Part shown: positions 50,897 to 61,009 of the stretch, piece after piece | Numbering within the stretch: the stretch's first letter is position 1 | How the letters are laid out: each line of letters begins with the position of its first letter | DNA from: Enterobacter asburiae | GTDB lineage: Bacteria > Pseudomonadota > Gammaproteobacteria > Enterobacterales > Enterobacteriaceae | Direction of reading: 5' to 3' | Length of the DNA stretch: 64,000 nt | NCBI RefSeq assembly: GCF_021440515.1 | Contig: NZ_JAKCMV010000049.1 | Coordinates: forward strand, 62,001 to 126,000 | Notes under the pieces: model-generated | Databases searched by the model: none | What the model was told of the DNA's origin: nothing | Seen by the model: only the letters and a program-made list of their open reading frames with translations | Program-made: the position numbers and the translations under genes

Positions 50897-51901
50897 TCAG
50901 GCCAGCTGCTTCCTGCTAATCAACGGCCCGTCAATCTTCTTCATCGAACGGTCCAGCACTTCCTCAATCACCGACGACAGCTCGTTCAGCTCAAACTTCG
51001 CCACGTAGCCGTCGGCCTTCACCTTGCGAATATGGTCTTCGTTCGCGTTCCCGGACAGGGAAGAGTGGATCACCACCGGAATATCCTTCAGGAACGGATC
51101 GGTTTTGATTTTGCGCGTCAGCGTAAAGCCGTCCATCTCCGGCATTTCCAGGTCGGTCAGCACCAGCGCGATTTTATCGGTGATCGGCACGCCCTCGGCC
51201 TGCGCCTGCGCCGCCAGCACGCCAATCTTCTCCCACGCGTCTTTCCCGGTGATATGCAGCTGCGCCGGGATCTCCATTGCCTGCAATCCCTTCTCCAGCA
51301 TCGAACGCGCCACTTTAGAATCCTCCGCGACAATCGCGACGGAGCCTGGCTTGATGTTGAACTTGGTGGTTTTCAGGTTGGTGGCGTGCAGGTCGTGGTT
51401 CGCCGGGGTGATGTCATAGAGGATCTGCTCAACGTCCAGCACCATCGCCAGATCGTTGGTATCGGTCTTCTCGTCCAGACAGGCGATGCTGGTGATGTAG
51501 CGCCCGCTGACGGCGGTCTCTGCGGCGTGAACCTGCTTCCAGTCCAGACGCATAATGTTCTCGACCGACTCCACGGCAAACGCCTGCACGCTGCGAGCGT
51601 ACTCGGTGATCAGCAAAATATTCAGCCCGGTCGTTGGCTTACAGCCCGCCACCGCCGCCAGATCGATAACCGGGATCACCTGGTCGCGAATGTTCACCAT
51701 CCCCATCAGCGGTGACTTCATCCCCGCCGGTTTGGTGAATTCCGGCATCGGCACGATTTCGCGCAGCTTAAAGACGTTAATGCCAAACAGCTCGGATTTA
51801 TTGTCGTTTAAAGAGGTGCCAAGACGGAACAGCAACAGTTCAAAACGGTTCGACAGGGTGAGATTAGCCCTGTCATCAATATCTTTCTGGAAATTATCCA
51901 T
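50897..51901 (-). CDS. cheV: Chemotaxis coupling protein CheV (CheW-REC)
   Basis: Couples chemoreceptors to CheA and acts in adaptation or phosphate buffering. 334 aa: an N-terminal CheW-like domain (about residues 15-165; GINVFKLREIV, MGMVNIRDQVIPVIDL) and a C-terminal receiver domain (about 185-315) with the acidic pair Glu193/Asp194, phosphoacceptor Asp250 in LVLTDLEMPEMDGF, Ser280 and Lys302 in GYVAKFE, so phosphorylation-competent. E. coli K-12 has no CheV; Salmonella has one in the same position beside nuo. A sigma-28-type promoter lies just upstream, placing it in the flagellar class 3 regulon. Confidence 0.93.
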   Translation of the reverse strand: MDNFQKDIDDRANLTLSNRFELLLFRLGTSLNDNKSELFGINVFKLREIVPMPEFTKPAGMKSPLMGMVNIRDQVIPVIDLAAVAGCKPTTGLNILLITEYARSVQAFAVESVENIMRLDWKQVHAAETAVSGRYITSIACLDEKTDTNDLAMVLDVEQILYDITPANHDLHATNLKTTKFNIKPGSVAIVAEDSKVARSMLEKGLQAMEIPAQLHITGKDAWEKIGVLAAQAQAEGVPITDKIALVLTDLEMPEMDGFTLTRKIKTDPFLKDIPVVIHSSLSGNANEDHIRKVKADGYVAKFELNELSSVIEEVLDRSMKKIDGPLISRKQLA

Positions 51902-51935
51902 TCTACCCTCAAGAGAAATGCTGACCTTTTAATCG

Positions 51936-51962
51936 TTATCGGCATCCTGAGGGAAAAGTGAA
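51936..51962 (-). promoter_or_regulatory. Sigma-28 (FliA) promoter of cheV
   Basis: On the reverse strand TTCACTTT, an 11-bp spacer, then GCCGATAA. The -10 is an exact match to the FliA consensus and the -35 keeps 5 of 8 bases of TAAAGTTT with the correct spacing. It is about 35 bp upstream of the cheV ATG. Confidence 0.85.
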
Positions 51963-51965
51963 GGA

Positions 51966-52883
51966 CTAAACGCTAACCTGGGCGAAATCTTCCGCCAGCT
52001 CGCAGCTGGCGAACACCTCGCGGCACTCTGCCAGCAGGCGGGCGCAGCCTGCGGCGTCGTAGCGCGAGCTGACGTGGGTGATGATTAACTTACCGGCGTT
52101 TGCGTCACGGGCGAGCTGCGCCGCCTGACGCGTGGAGCTGTGGCCCCGGCCGTTGGCTTTCTCTTCCATTGCCGCTTCAAGCGTGGCTTCATGCACCATC
52201 ACGTCTACCCCTTGGGCCAGGCGCATCGCACCGACGCACGGTGAGGTATCCCCGAAGATCGCGAGCGTCTTGCCCGGCTGCGGGGCGGAAAGATAGCGCT
52301 GCCCGTTAATCTCGCGCCCGTCTTCCAGCGTCACGGTATCGCCCTGTTTCAGGCGCTGGAACAGCGGCCCCGGCTTCACGCCGTCGGCAATCAGCGCGGC
52401 GGCGTCGAGCGCGCCGGGTTTATCGTGCGCTTCAATCCGATATCCGTAGCACTCCAGCGGATGCGCGAGCGGGTGGGCGCTGACCCTGAAGTCGCCGTCA
52501 TCAAACAGCTCGCCTTCGGTTATCTCTACCACCTTAAGAGGGAAGTCGGTCCAGGAGCCGCTCAGGCGCAGCGTGGTTTCAACGAACTCCGCTATACCTG
52601 CTGGCCCGTAAATCGTCAGCGGATTAGGGTTTCCGGCCATCGAGCGGCTGCACAGCAGGCCGGGGAGGCCAAACAGATGATCGCCGTGCAGGTGGGTAAT
52701 AAAGATTTTATCCAGCTTGCCCGGATGGTACGCGGTGCGTAAAAGCTGGTGCTGCGTGCCTTCGCCGCAGTCAAACAGCCAAAGCCCGCTGCGGGTCGGT
52801 TGCTGCAAATCCAGCAGAATTGCCGTCACATTTCGTGAGCGGGTTGGCACGCCCGCAGAAGTACCAAGAAAAATCAGTTCCAT
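51966..52883 (-). CDS. rnz: Ribonuclease BN / RNase Z
   Basis: Zinc-dependent metallo-beta-lactamase-fold RNase that matures tRNA 3' ends, with both endo- and exonuclease action. 305 aa. The main metal motif is [13 protein letters not shown] (His64, His66, Asp68, His69); further ligands are in FGDTSPC and the late TIVSHVSSR-like ITHVSSRYD. The N-terminal [18 protein letters not shown] is the family signature. It is upstream of cheV on the same strand; the sigma-28 signal begins right at its 3' end. Divergent from elaA. Confidence 0.95.
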   Translation of the reverse strand: MELIFLGTSAGVPTRSRNVTAILLDLQQPTRSGLWLFDCGEGTQHQLLRTAYHPGKLDKIFITHLHGDHLFGLPGLLCSRSMAGNPNPLTIYGPAGIAEFVETTLRLSGSWTDFPLKVVEITEGELFDDGDFRVSAHPLAHPLECYGYRIEAHDKPGALDAAALIADGVKPGPLFQRLKQGDTVTLEDGREINGQRYLSAPQPGKTLAIFGDTSPCVGAMRLAQGVDVMVHEATLEAAMEEKANGRGHSSTRQAAQLARDANAGKLIITHVSSRYDAAGCARLLAECREVFASCELAEDFAQVSV

Positions 52884-52955
52884 AACGCAATCAGCCCTTT
52901 GCTGAACGGGAAGGTGTTTAGTATAACGTCATGAACCCCCAGGAAGGAGACAGAC

Positions 52956-53417
52956 ATGATCCAGTGGCAAGATTTACACCATAGCGAGCTGACCGTGAGT
53001 TCGCTTTACGCGCTGCTTAAACTGCGCTGTGAAGTATTCGTCGTCGAACAAACCTGCCCGTACCAGGATATCGACGGAGATGACCTGGTGGGGGAGAACC
53101 GCCACATCCTCGGCTGGAAAGATAACGAGCTGGTGGCGTATGCGAGGATTCTGAAAAGCGACGACGAATTCGAGCCGGTTGCGATTGGTCGCGTCATCGT
53201 CAGCGGCAGCGCGCGCGGTGAAAAACTGGGCTACCGCCTGATGGAGCAAACCCTGGCGTCGTGCGAAAAACAGTGGACGGACAAGGCGTTATACCTGGGC
53301 GCGCAGGCGCATCTTCAGCCGTTTTATGCCCACTTCGGTTTTGCCCCGGTCACGGAGGTGTACGACGAAGACGGCATTCCCCACATCGGGATGGCGCGGG
53401 AAGCGAAACAGGCGTAG
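52956..53417 (+). CDS. elaA: GNAT family acetyltransferase ElaA
   Basis: 153-aa GNAT protein of unknown substrate, orthologous to E. coli ElaA. N-terminal part LYALLKLRCEVFVVEQTCPY is characteristic. The acetyl-CoA-binding region is IGRVIVSGSARGEKLGYRLMEQ (given in part), with a late PFYAHFGFAPVTEVYDEDGIPH. Start ATG 52956 after GGAAGGAG. elaB follows after 53 bp with its own promoter-like CTATAGTTAT. Confidence 0.92.
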   Translation: MIQWQDLHHSELTVSSLYALLKLRCEVFVVEQTCPYQDIDGDDLVGENRHILGWKDNELVAYARILKSDDEFEPVAIGRVIVSGSARGEKLGYRLMEQTLASCEKQWTDKALYLGAQAHLQPFYAHFGFAPVTEVYDEDGIPHIGMAREAKQA

Positions 53418-53470
53418 TGGCACGTCGTTGTCTATAGTTATCGGACTGATGCAAAAACATGGAGATAAAT

Positions 53471-53776
53471 ATGTCTTATCAATCCTGGGATACCCGTATC
53501 GATGACGACCTCGCTCTGCTGAGCGAAACGCTGGAAGAGGTATTACGCTCCTCCGGCGATCCTGCCGATCAGAAGTATATTGAGCTAAAAGCCCGCGCCG
53601 AGCAGGCGCTGCATGAGGTCAAAAACCGCGTCAGCCACGCGTCTGACAACTACTACTACCGCGCCAAGCAGGCGGTTTATCGTGCCGATGACTACGTGCA
53701 TGAAAAACCGTGGCAGGGTATCGGTGTCGGCGCCGCGGTCGGTCTGGTATTTGGGCTGCTGTTAGCCCGTCGTTAA
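53471..53776 (+). CDS. elaB: ElaB/YqjD/DUF883 family membrane-anchored ribosome-binding protein
   Basis: 101-aa tail-anchored protein; E. coli homologues bind ribosomes at the inner membrane in stationary phase and elaB aids stress tolerance. N-terminal helical, charged region (RIDDDLALLSETLEEVLRSS), a YYYRAKQAVYRADDYVHEKP segment and one C-terminal membrane helix (GIGVGAAVGLVFGLLLARR), the DUF883 signature. The start is ATG 53471, with GGAG 7-10 bases upstream; the ATG at 53459 would include the RBS. In E. coli it is RpoS dependent. Confidence 0.94.
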   Translation: MSYQSWDTRIDDDLALLSETLEEVLRSSGDPADQKYIELKARAEQALHEVKNRVSHASDNYYYRAKQAVYRADDYVHEKPWQGIGVGAAVGLVFGLLLARR

Positions 53777-53810
53777 TCGTTGCTCAACGGTTAACCACTC
53801 CCTAAACGTG

Positions 53811-53844
53811 GGTACTGCTTTTTAGGAGCAGTACCCCGTATAAT
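53811..53844 (+). promoter_or_regulatory. menF promoter with overlapping palindrome
   Basis: A consensus -10 TATAAT (53839-53844) is preceded by a perfect 9-bp inverted repeat GGTACTGCT (53811-53819)/AGCAGTACC (53827-53835) that covers the -35 and spacer; the -35 itself is poor. This looks like an operator of an activator or repressor. I do not recognise which one. Confidence 0.5.
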
Positions 53845-53871
53845 GCGAGGTTTTAACAGGGAGAGGCTCGC

Positions 53872-55167
53872 GTGCAATCACTATTCCTCGCGCTGGAACG
53901 TCTTCGTACCCAGCTTGCACAACCATTACCGGCAGCGCCCGGCCTGCGTCATGTCGATGTCTCTTTCCCGTTAAACGATGCCTTCGATCCCCTTGCCTGG
54001 CTTGGCGCCCAGGTCTGTTATCCCCAATTCTACTGGCAGCAGCGTAACGGCGATGAAGAACTGGCCGCGCTGGGTGCGGTTGTTCATTTCTCAACGCCTG
54101 GGGCCGCCACGCGGTTTTTAAACGCTCAGGATGCGCCCGCCTCGACCCGTATCTGCGGTCTTAACGCGTTTAACCCGGAGCAGGGCAACCTGTTCCTGCC
54201 GCGCCTGCTCTGGCTGCGCAACGGCGGTATCGCCACGCTGCGCCTTCAGCTCTGGAGTGATTCTTCCCTTCAGGACGACGCGCATCGGGCGCTGGAATTT
54301 ATACAGCAGCTGAACGACTCACGACCGATCGCCAGGCTGTCGGTGCAGATCCAGAGCGAAACCCACCACCCGGACCGCCTCGAATGGCTGCGCCTTGTGC
54401 GCCTGGCAACGGACACCATCGCCCGCGGGGAGTTTGACAAAGTGGTGCTCGCCCGGGCAACGGATGTGCAGTTTACCCGTCCGGTGGATGCCATCGCGTT
54501 GATGGCCGCCAGCCGGGCGCTCAATTTACGCTGCTATCACTTCTGCATGGTCTTTGACGCTAACAACGCGTTTTTAGGCTCTTCTCCCGAGCGCCTGTGG
54601 CGACGCCGGGGCGATCTTCTGCGCACCGAGGCGCTGGCCGGGACGGTCGCCAGCCACGCCGACGATAAACAGGCGCAGCGCCTGGGCGAGTGGCTGATGA
54701 ATGACGATAAAAATCAGCGGGAAAATATGCTGGTGGTAGAGGATATCTGCCAGCGTCTGCAACGCCACACCCAGACCCTGGAGGTGCTGCCCGCGCAGAT
54801 TGTTCGTCTGCGTAAGGTGCAGCATCTGCGTCGCTGCATCTGGACGACGCTAAAACAGCCCGACGACGAGCAGTGCCTGCATATCCTACAGCCCACCGCA
54901 GCGGTGGCGGGTTTACCGCGTCAGGCCGCCCGGGCGTTTATCCATAAGAATGAGCCGTTCGATCGCGAGTGGTATGCCGGCTCGGTCGGATATCTGTCGC
55001 GTGAGCAGAGCGAGTTCTGCGTGGCGCTGCGCTCGGCGCGCGTGCAAAACGCTTGCCTGAGGCTCTACGCCGGGGCCGGGATTGTCAGCGGCTCTGACCC
55101 GGAGCAGGAGTGGCTGGAGATAGAAAACAAAGCCGCCGGACTGCGCTCTCTCCTCCTTAGGGATTAA
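53872..55167 (+). CDS. menF: Menaquinone-specific isochorismate synthase
   Basis: Mg2+-dependent isomerisation of chorismate to isochorismate, the first committed step to menaquinone; cytoplasmic. 431 aa, as in E. coli. The catalytic core of the chorismate-utilising family occupies about residues 160-430: [13 protein letters not shown] with the base Lys, [20 protein letters not shown] and the C-terminal [17 protein letters not shown] with the metal-binding Glu residues. The start is GTG 53872 after GGGAGAGG. First gene of menF-D-H-B-C-E. Confidence 0.96.
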   Translation: MQSLFLALERLRTQLAQPLPAAPGLRHVDVSFPLNDAFDPLAWLGAQVCYPQFYWQQRNGDEELAALGAVVHFSTPGAATRFLNAQDAPASTRICGLNAFNPEQGNLFLPRLLWLRNGGIATLRLQLWSDSSLQDDAHRALEFIQQLNDSRPIARLSVQIQSETHHPDRLEWLRLVRLATDTIARGEFDKVVLARATDVQFTRPVDAIALMAASRALNLRCYHFCMVFDANNAFLGSSPERLWRRRGDLLRTEALAGTVASHADDKQAQRLGEWLMNDDKNQRENMLVVEDICQRLQRHTQTLEVLPAQIVRLRKVQHLRRCIWTTLKQPDDEQCLHILQPTAAVAGLPRQAARAFIHKNEPFDREWYAGSVGYLSREQSEFCVALRSARVQNACLRLYAGAGIVSGSDPEQEWLEIENKAAGLRSLLLRD

Positions 55168-55255
55168 TACTGAGTCGCGCATTCCCGATTCATATCAAAA
55201 TCTCATCTTTTTCTATTATTTATACTGTGTCGCAATATTGATACCGGACAATCTC

Positions 55256-56926
55256 ATGTCAGTAAGTTCTTTTAACCGACGCTGGGCGACGGTGATCCTT
55301 GAAGCCCTGACCCGCCACGGCGTCAGGCACGTGTGTATTGCACCCGGCTCTCGCTCCACGCCGCTCACCCTGGCGGCGGCTGAAAACCGGTCGTTTATTC
55401 ATCACACCCATTTCGATGAACGCGGTTTAGGCCATCTGGCGCTCGGGCTGGCAAAGGTCAGCAAAGAGCCCGTGGCGGTGATTGTCACGTCCGGTACGGC
55501 GGTGGCGAACCTCTATCCGGCGATTATTGAAGCCGGACTCACCGGGGAAAAACTGATCCTGCTGACGGCAGACCGCCCGCCGGAGCTTATCGACTGCGGC
55601 GCGAATCAGGCGATCCGCCAGCCGGGCATCTTCGCTTCCCATCCTTCTCAAACCATTTCTCTGCCGCGCCCGACGCAGGACATCCCCGCAAGCTGGCTGG
55701 TATCGACCCTCGATCACGCGATGGGCACGCTTCGAAGCGGGGCGCTGCACGTCAACTGCCCGTTTGCCGAGCCGCTGTATGGCGAGCTGGACGACACCGG
55801 GCTGGCGTGGCAGCAAACCCTGGGCGACTGGTGGAACAGCGAAAAAACCTGGCTGCGTGAACAGACGCATCTGGAAAGCGCAAAGCAGCGCGACTGGTTC
55901 TTCTGGCGTCAGAAGCGCGGCGTGGTGCTGGCCGGGCGCATGAGCGCCGCCGAGGGCAAGCTGGTGGCGGAGTGGGCGAATACCCTCGGCTGGCCGCTGA
56001 TTGGCGACGTGCTGTCGCAAACCGGGCAGCCGCTGCCGTGCGCCGATCTGTGGCTTGGCAACGCGAAGGCGGTTACCGAGCTGGCGCAGGCGCAGATCGT
56101 GGTGCAGATTGGCGCAAGCCTGACCGGAAAACGCCTCCTGCAATGGCAGGCTACCTGCACGCCGGAAGAGTACTGGCTGGTGGATCCGCTCGAAGGACGC
56201 CTCGACCCGGCGCACCATCGCGGCCGCCGTCTGGTGAACGACGTTGGCGCCTGGCTTGCGCTGCATCCCGCCGAAAAACGCAAGCCCTGGGCGGTAGAGA
56301 TCCCCGAGCTGTCGCGTCAGGCGTGGGAGCTTACCCAACAGCAGTGCGAAAGTTTTAGCGAGGCCGGGCTGGCCCACCGCATTCGTCAGTACCTGCCCGA
56401 GCAGGGGCAGCTCTTTGTCGGCAACAGCCTCGTGGTGCGCCTGATTGACGCCTTTTCCCGGCTGCCTGCCGGATATCCGGTCTACAGCAACCGCGGCGCG
56501 AGCGGCATCGACGGGCTAATTTCAACCGCGGCGGGGGTGCAGCGCGCCAGCGCGAAATCGACGCTGGCGATCGTCGGCGATCTCTCCGCGCTTTACGATC
56601 TCAACGCGCTGGCGCTGCTGCGTCAGGCCTCCGCGCCGTTCGTGCTGATTGTGGTCAATAACAACGGCGGGCAGATTTTCTCCCTGCTGCCGACGCCGCA
56701 GAGCGAACGCGAGCAGTTCTATCTGATGCCGCAAAACGTGCAGTTTGAGCACGCGGCGGCGATGTTCAGCCTCACATACCATCGCCCGGACAGCTGGGCC
56801 GACCTGGAAACGGCGCTAAGTACAGCCTGGCGACAGCCGGGCGCGACGCTGATTGAGCTGGTGGTGAACGACTCCGACGGCGCGCAGAAGCTGCAACATC
56901 TGCTGGCGCAGGTAAGCCACCTGTGA
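55256..56926 (+). CDS. menD: SEPHCHC synthase (MenD)
   Basis: ThDP-dependent Stetter-type addition of the succinic semialdehyde unit of 2-oxoglutarate to isochorismate. 556 aa. N-terminal [15 protein letters not shown] and [15 protein letters not shown] carry the ThDP-activating Glu. The C-terminal ThDP/Mg motif runs from [13 protein letters not shown] to [14 protein letters not shown]. The start is ATG 55256 ([10 protein letters not shown]); the frame opens at 55238 but the shorter start matches E. coli. An 88-bp AT-rich gap after menF, with TATTAT and TATACT, could hold a second promoter. It overlaps menH by 4 bases. Confidence 0.97.
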   Translation: MSVSSFNRRWATVILEALTRHGVRHVCIAPGSRSTPLTLAAAENRSFIHHTHFDERGLGHLALGLAKVSKEPVAVIVTSGTAVANLYPAIIEAGLTGEKLILLTADRPPELIDCGANQAIRQPGIFASHPSQTISLPRPTQDIPASWLVSTLDHAMGTLRSGALHVNCPFAEPLYGELDDTGLAWQQTLGDWWNSEKTWLREQTHLESAKQRDWFFWRQKRGVVLAGRMSAAEGKLVAEWANTLGWPLIGDVLSQTGQPLPCADLWLGNAKAVTELAQAQIVVQIGASLTGKRLLQWQATCTPEEYWLVDPLEGRLDPAHHRGRRLVNDVGAWLALHPAEKRKPWAVEIPELSRQAWELTQQQCESFSEAGLAHRIRQYLPEQGQLFVGNSLVVRLIDAFSRLPAGYPVYSNRGASGIDGLISTAAGVQRASAKSTLAIVGDLSALYDLNALALLRQASAPFVLIVVNNNGGQIFSLLPTPQSEREQFYLMPQNVQFEHAAAMFSLTYHRPDSWADLETALSTAWRQPGATLIELVVNDSDGAQKLQHLLAQVSHL

Positions 56927-57699
56927 TCCTCTCAGGCGTGCAGCAGGCCGGAAAGCCAGGCATGCCCTGGCTGGTCTTTTTGCACGGTTTTTCCGGCGAT
57001 TGCCGCGAATGGCAGACGGTCGGGGCGGCGCTCAGCGACTATCCCCGGCTGTATCTCGACCTGCCCGGACACGGCGCTTCCGCGTCGATCGACGTGGCGG
57101 ATTTCCACGCGGTCAACGCGCTGCTCGACAAAACGCTGCTTAGTTACAACATACTCAACTACTGGCTGGTGGGGTACTCCCTCGGCGGCCGCATTGCGAT
57201 GTTCCACGCCTGCCAGCGCCCGACGGGGCTGTGCGGGTTAATTGTCGAAGGGGGACATCCCGGACTGCAAACTACCGCCGGGCGCGACGCGCGTCGTCAG
57301 TCCGACTGGCGCTGGAGCGAGCGTTTTCGCCATCAGCCGCTGGAAGAAGTCTTTGCCGACTGGTACCAGCAGCCCGTTTTTGCCTCCCTGACCGACGCCC
57401 AGCGCCGTGAGCTGATTGCCCTGCGCAGCCAGAATAGCGGCGCGCGTCTGGCCGATATGCTGGAGGCCACCTCGCTTGCGGTGCAGCCCGATCTGCGGGC
57501 AGACCTTCGCGCAAGCCCAATCCCTTTTTACTATTTATACGGTGAACGTGATGACAAGTTCGCAGCCATTGCCCGCGAACTTCATGCCGATTGCCATGCG
57601 ATCCCTCATGCCGGACACAACGCCCACCGGGAAAACCCGGCTGCGGTGGCGGCGAGTCTGGCACAGATACTGCGTCTTCGAACTAAGGACACTCTATGA
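56923..57699 (+). CDS. menH: SHCHC synthase (MenH)
   Basis: Alpha/beta-hydrolase-fold lyase that eliminates pyruvate from SEPHCHC to give SHCHC. 258 aa, slightly longer than in E. coli at the C-terminus (LRTKDTL). The catalytic triad is complete: Ser86 (GYSLGG), Asp210 (GERDDKF) and His232 (GHNAHRE); the oxyanion motif is LHGFSGD. The start is GTG 56923 in the overlap with the menD stop. The last four bases overlap the menB ATG. Confidence 0.95.
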   Translation: MILSGVQQAGKPGMPWLVFLHGFSGDCREWQTVGAALSDYPRLYLDLPGHGASASIDVADFHAVNALLDKTLLSYNILNYWLVGYSLGGRIAMFHACQRPTGLCGLIVEGGHPGLQTTAGRDARRQSDWRWSERFRHQPLEEVFADWYQQPVFASLTDAQRRELIALRSQNSGARLADMLEATSLAVQPDLRADLRASPIPFYYLYGERDDKFAAIARELHADCHAIPHAGHNAHRENPAAVAASLAQILRLRTKDTL

Positions 57700-58553
57700 T
57701 CTATCCTGATGAAAACATGCTTTACGCGCCGGTTGAATGGCAGGACTGCTCCGAAGGTTACACGGACATTCGCTACCACAAGTCCACCGACGGCATTGCC
57801 AAAATCACCATCAACCGCCCTCAGGTGCGTAACGCGTTCCGCCCGTTAACCGTCAAAGAGATGATCCAGGCGCTGGCGGATGCGCGCTATGACGACAACA
57901 TCGGCGTGATTGTGCTGACCGGCGAAGGCGAGAAAGCGTTCTGCTCCGGCGGCGATCAGAAAGTGCGCGGCGACTACGGCGGATACCAGGATGACGCGGG
58001 TACGCATCACCTGAACGTGCTCGATTTTCAGCGCCAGATCCGCACCTGTCCAAAACCGGTGGTAGCGATGGTGGCAGGCTATTCCATCGGCGGCGGCCAC
58101 GTTCTGCACATGATGTGCGATCTGACCATCGCGGCGGAAAACGCCATCTTCGGCCAGACCGGCCCGAAAGTCGGCTCCTTCGACGGCGGCTGGGGCGCAT
58201 CCTACATGGCGCGCATCGTCGGGCAGAAGAAAGCCCGCGAAATCTGGTTCCTGTGCCGTCAGTACAACGCCCAGGAAGCGCTGGACATGGGGCTGGTCAA
58301 CACCGTGGTGCCGATTGCCGATCTTGAAAAAGAGACCGTGCGCTGGTGTCGCGAAATGCTGCAAAACAGCCCGATGGCGCTGCGCTGCCTGAAAGCCGCC
58401 CTGAACGCCGACTGCGACGGTCAGGCGGGTCTCCAGGAGCTGGCCGGTAACGCCACCATGCTGTTCTACATGACCGAAGAGGGTCAGGAAGGACGCAACG
58501 CGTTTAACGAAAAACGCCAGCCGGACTTCAGCAAATACAAACGGAACCCGTAA
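57696..58553 (+). CDS. menB: 1,4-dihydroxy-2-naphthoyl-CoA synthase
   Basis: Crotonase-family Dieckmann cyclisation of o-succinylbenzoyl-CoA to dihydroxynaphthoyl-CoA. 285 aa. Oxyanion-hole segments [11 protein letters not shown] and [16 protein letters not shown], and the active-site [14 protein letters not shown] where the bicarbonate-binding Gly of the E. coli class is kept (no Asp). The C-terminal swapped helix ends [17 protein letters not shown] overlap with menH and a one-base TAATG overlap with menC. Confidence 0.97.
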   Translation: MIYPDENMLYAPVEWQDCSEGYTDIRYHKSTDGIAKITINRPQVRNAFRPLTVKEMIQALADARYDDNIGVIVLTGEGEKAFCSGGDQKVRGDYGGYQDDAGTHHLNVLDFQRQIRTCPKPVVAMVAGYSIGGGHVLHMMCDLTIAAENAIFGQTGPKVGSFDGGWGASYMARIVGQKKAREIWFLCRQYNAQEALDMGLVNTVVPIADLEKETVRWCREMLQNSPMALRCLKAALNADCDGQAGLQELAGNATMLFYMTEEGQEGRNAFNEKRQPDFSKYKRNP

Positions 58554-59518
58554 TGCGCCGCGCCCAGGTTTACCGCTGGCAGATACCGATGGACGCGGGC
58601 GTGGTACTGCGCGAGCGGCGGTTAAAAACCCGCGACGGACTGTTTGTCCATCTGCAACGGGGCGAGGGTGAAGGCTGGGGCGAAATCTCGCCCCTCCCGG
58701 GCTTTAGCCTGGAGTCGCTCGATGACGCGCAGGCTGCGCTACTGGCCTGGGCGAGCGCGTGGCGCGACGGCGCCAATCCCGCGCTGCCGGACGTTCCCTC
58801 TGTCGCCTTCGGCATTAGCTGTGCGCTGGCGGAGCTTGACGGCACGCTGCCCGCCGACGCCAACACCCGCACGGCGCCGCTCTGCACCGGCGATCCGGAT
58901 GAACTCTTCGCGCTGCTCTCCGCGATGCCGGGCGAGAAGGTCGCCAAAATCAAGGTCGGCCTGTACGAAGCCGTTCGCGACGGCATGGTGGCGAACCTGC
59001 TGCTGGAGGCGATCCCGGATCTGCATCTTCGTCTGGACGCAAATCGCGCCTGGACGCCGCTCAGGGCGCAGCAGTTTGCCAAATACGTTAATCCCGCCTG
59101 GCGCAGCCGCATCGCCTTTATTGAAGAGCCGTGCAAAACCCGCGACGATTCCCGCGCGTTTGCCCGTGAAACCGGGATTGCCATCGCCTGGGATGAGAGC
59201 CTGCGCGAGGCCGATTTTGCCTTTGTCGCCGAGCCGGGCGTGAGCGCCGTGGTAATCAAGCCCACCCTCACCGGAAGCCTTGAGAAGGTGCGCGGGCAGG
59301 TGGCGGCGGCGCACGCGGCGGGCATGACGGCGGTGATCAGCTCCTCGATTGAATCCAGCCTCGGCCTGACGCAGCTGGCGCGCATCGCCGCCTGGCTGAC
59401 GCCGGACACGATACCCGGTCTGGACACGCTGAACCTGATGCAGGCGCAGCTTATCCGCGAATGGCCGCAGAGCACGCTGCCGTGCCTCGGCGTTGAGGCG
59501 CTGGAGCCGCTGCTATGA
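58553..59518 (+). CDS. menC: o-Succinylbenzoate synthase
   Basis: Enolase-superfamily dehydratase converting SHCHC to o-succinylbenzoate. 321 aa. The KxK catalytic motif is [10 protein letters not shown] (Lys132, Lys134; one residue offset from E. coli Lys133), metal ligands follow in [16 protein letters not shown] and AWDESL, and the second catalytic Lys is in [10 protein letters not shown]. Many OSB synthases also racemise N-acylamino acids, but the context here is purely menaquinone. It overlaps menB by 1 base and menE by 4. Confidence 0.95.
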   Translation: MRRAQVYRWQIPMDAGVVLRERRLKTRDGLFVHLQRGEGEGWGEISPLPGFSLESLDDAQAALLAWASAWRDGANPALPDVPSVAFGISCALAELDGTLPADANTRTAPLCTGDPDELFALLSAMPGEKVAKIKVGLYEAVRDGMVANLLLEAIPDLHLRLDANRAWTPLRAQQFAKYVNPAWRSRIAFIEEPCKTRDDSRAFARETGIAIAWDESLREADFAFVAEPGVSAVVIKPTLTGSLEKVRGQVAAAHAAGMTAVISSSIESSLGLTQLARIAAWLTPDTIPGLDTLNLMQAQLIREWPQSTLPCLGVEALEPLL

Positions 59519-60876
59519 GTTTTCCCGACTGGCCGTGGCGGCACTGGCGCGCGCAGTTTGCCGACAAACCGGCGCTGCGCGTTGACGATCGGACCCTAAG
59601 CTGGGAAACCCTGTGCGGGGAAATCGACCGCCTCGCCACCGGGTTTTATCAGCAGGGGGTGAAAGAGGGCGATGGCGTAATGCTGCTGGCCCATAACCAC
59701 CCGCAAACCCTGCTGACGTGGCTGGCGCTGCTGCAATGCGGCGCGCGCATTTTGCCCGTCAATCCCCAGCTGCCGCGCCCGCTGCTGGACGTGCTGATCC
59801 CGCAGATGACGCTGCGTTTCGCGCTGGTGCTGAACGGGGCGTTTGACGGGCTGCCGGCCCTGACGATGGACGCCGTGCCCGGGCATCATGCGGCGTCGTG
59901 GCAGCCTGAACGGCTGGCCTCTATGACGCTCACCTCCGGCTCCACCGGGCTGCCGAAAGCGGCGGTGCATACCTGCGGCGCGCACCTTGCCAGCGCGCGA
60001 GGCGTGCTGTCGTTAATGCCCTACGGCGGCGATGACGACTGGCTGCTGTCGCTACCGCTCTTTCATGTCTCCGGTCAGGGGATTTTATGGCGCTGGCTGC
60101 TGGCGGGCGCGCGCTTAACCGTGCGCGAAAAACAGCCCCTGGAGCAGGCGCTGCAAGGCTGTACCCACGCCTCGCTGGTGCCGACCCAGCTCTGGCGGCT
60201 GCTCAATGGCGACAGCCCGATTGCGCTTAACGCGGTGCTGCTGGGCGGCGCGGCCATTCCCGTTGAGCTGACGCAACAGGCGCGCGAGCAGGGCGTGCGC
60301 ACCTTCTGCGGCTACGGGCTAACCGAATTTGCCTCCACCGTCTGTGCCAAAGAGGCTGACGGCGAGGCGGACGTGGGCCGTGCGCTGCCGGGCAGGGAAT
60401 TGCGGGTCGTGGACGGCGAAGTGTGGCTGCGCGCGCAGAGCATGGCGTCGGGCTACTGGCGGGACGGCGCGCTCATTCCGCTGGTGAACGCGCAGGGCTG
60501 GTTTGCCACCCGCGATCGCGGCGAGCTGCACAACGGTCGCCTCACCGTTCTGGGGCGCATGGATAACCTCTTTTTCAGCGGCGGAGAGGGCGTACAGCCT
60601 GAATCGCTGGAGCGGGTTATCGCTACTCATCCGCAGATTTCACAGGTGTTTGTCGTTCCGCTGGATGACGCCGAGTTTGGTCAGCGCCCGGTGGCGGTGG
60701 TCGAGTGCGAGCCGGGAACGGACATTACCCAGTTCCCTGAGTGGGTTCGCGACAGGCTGGCGCGCTTTGAGCAGCCGGTTCACTGGCTGGTCCTGCCCGC
60801 AGAGCTTAAAAACGGCGGTATCAAAGTCTCGCGCAGGGCGCTACAGCAGTGGGTCAACGCCGCGCTCAAGCGTTAA
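59515..60876 (+). CDS. menE: o-Succinylbenzoate-CoA ligase
   Basis: Adenylate-forming acyl-CoA synthetase: activates o-succinylbenzoate with ATP and joins it to CoA before MenB. 453 aa, close to E. coli's 451. The P-loop is [15 protein letters not shown] (about residues 139-153); further motifs are [18 protein letters not shown] and the C-terminal lysine in [13 protein letters not shown]. Last gene of the men operon. In E. coli and Salmonella pmrD and the arn genes come next; here yfaZ follows instead. Confidence 0.95.
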   Translation: MSFPDWPWRHWRAQFADKPALRVDDRTLSWETLCGEIDRLATGFYQQGVKEGDGVMLLAHNHPQTLLTWLALLQCGARILPVNPQLPRPLLDVLIPQMTLRFALVLNGAFDGLPALTMDAVPGHHAASWQPERLASMTLTSGSTGLPKAAVHTCGAHLASARGVLSLMPYGGDDDWLLSLPLFHVSGQGILWRWLLAGARLTVREKQPLEQALQGCTHASLVPTQLWRLLNGDSPIALNAVLLGGAAIPVELTQQAREQGVRTFCGYGLTEFASTVCAKEADGEADVGRALPGRELRVVDGEVWLRAQSMASGYWRDGALIPLVNAQGWFATRDRGELHNGRLTVLGRMDNLFFSGGEGVQPESLERVIATHPQISQVFVVPLDDAEFGQRPVAVVECEPGTDITQFPEWVRDRLARFEQPVHWLVLPAELKNGGIKVSRRALQQWVNAALKR

Positions 60877-60936
60877 CGCGATTTTGCGTAAGTTTCATAT
60901 CGTTACAAACTTATCGCCGCGGATACGCTCATAACG

Positions 60937-60964
60937 TTGATCCCTCGCAGTCTCAGGTTAAAAT
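60937..60964 (+). promoter_or_regulatory. Putative yfaZ promoter
   Basis: TTGATC (60937-60942), a 16-bp spacer and TAAAAT (60959-60964), about 45 bp before the yfaZ start. Reasonable but not exact matches to the sigma-70 consensus. Confidence 0.45.
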
Positions 60965-61009
60965 CTCGCGGTTTTGGGACATCTCATAAAATTGTGCGGG
61001 ATCACGACA

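Noticed and set aside
55427-56377. 316-codon reverse frame opposite menD
   Set aside because: Arg/Gln-rich shadow of menD with no domain features.
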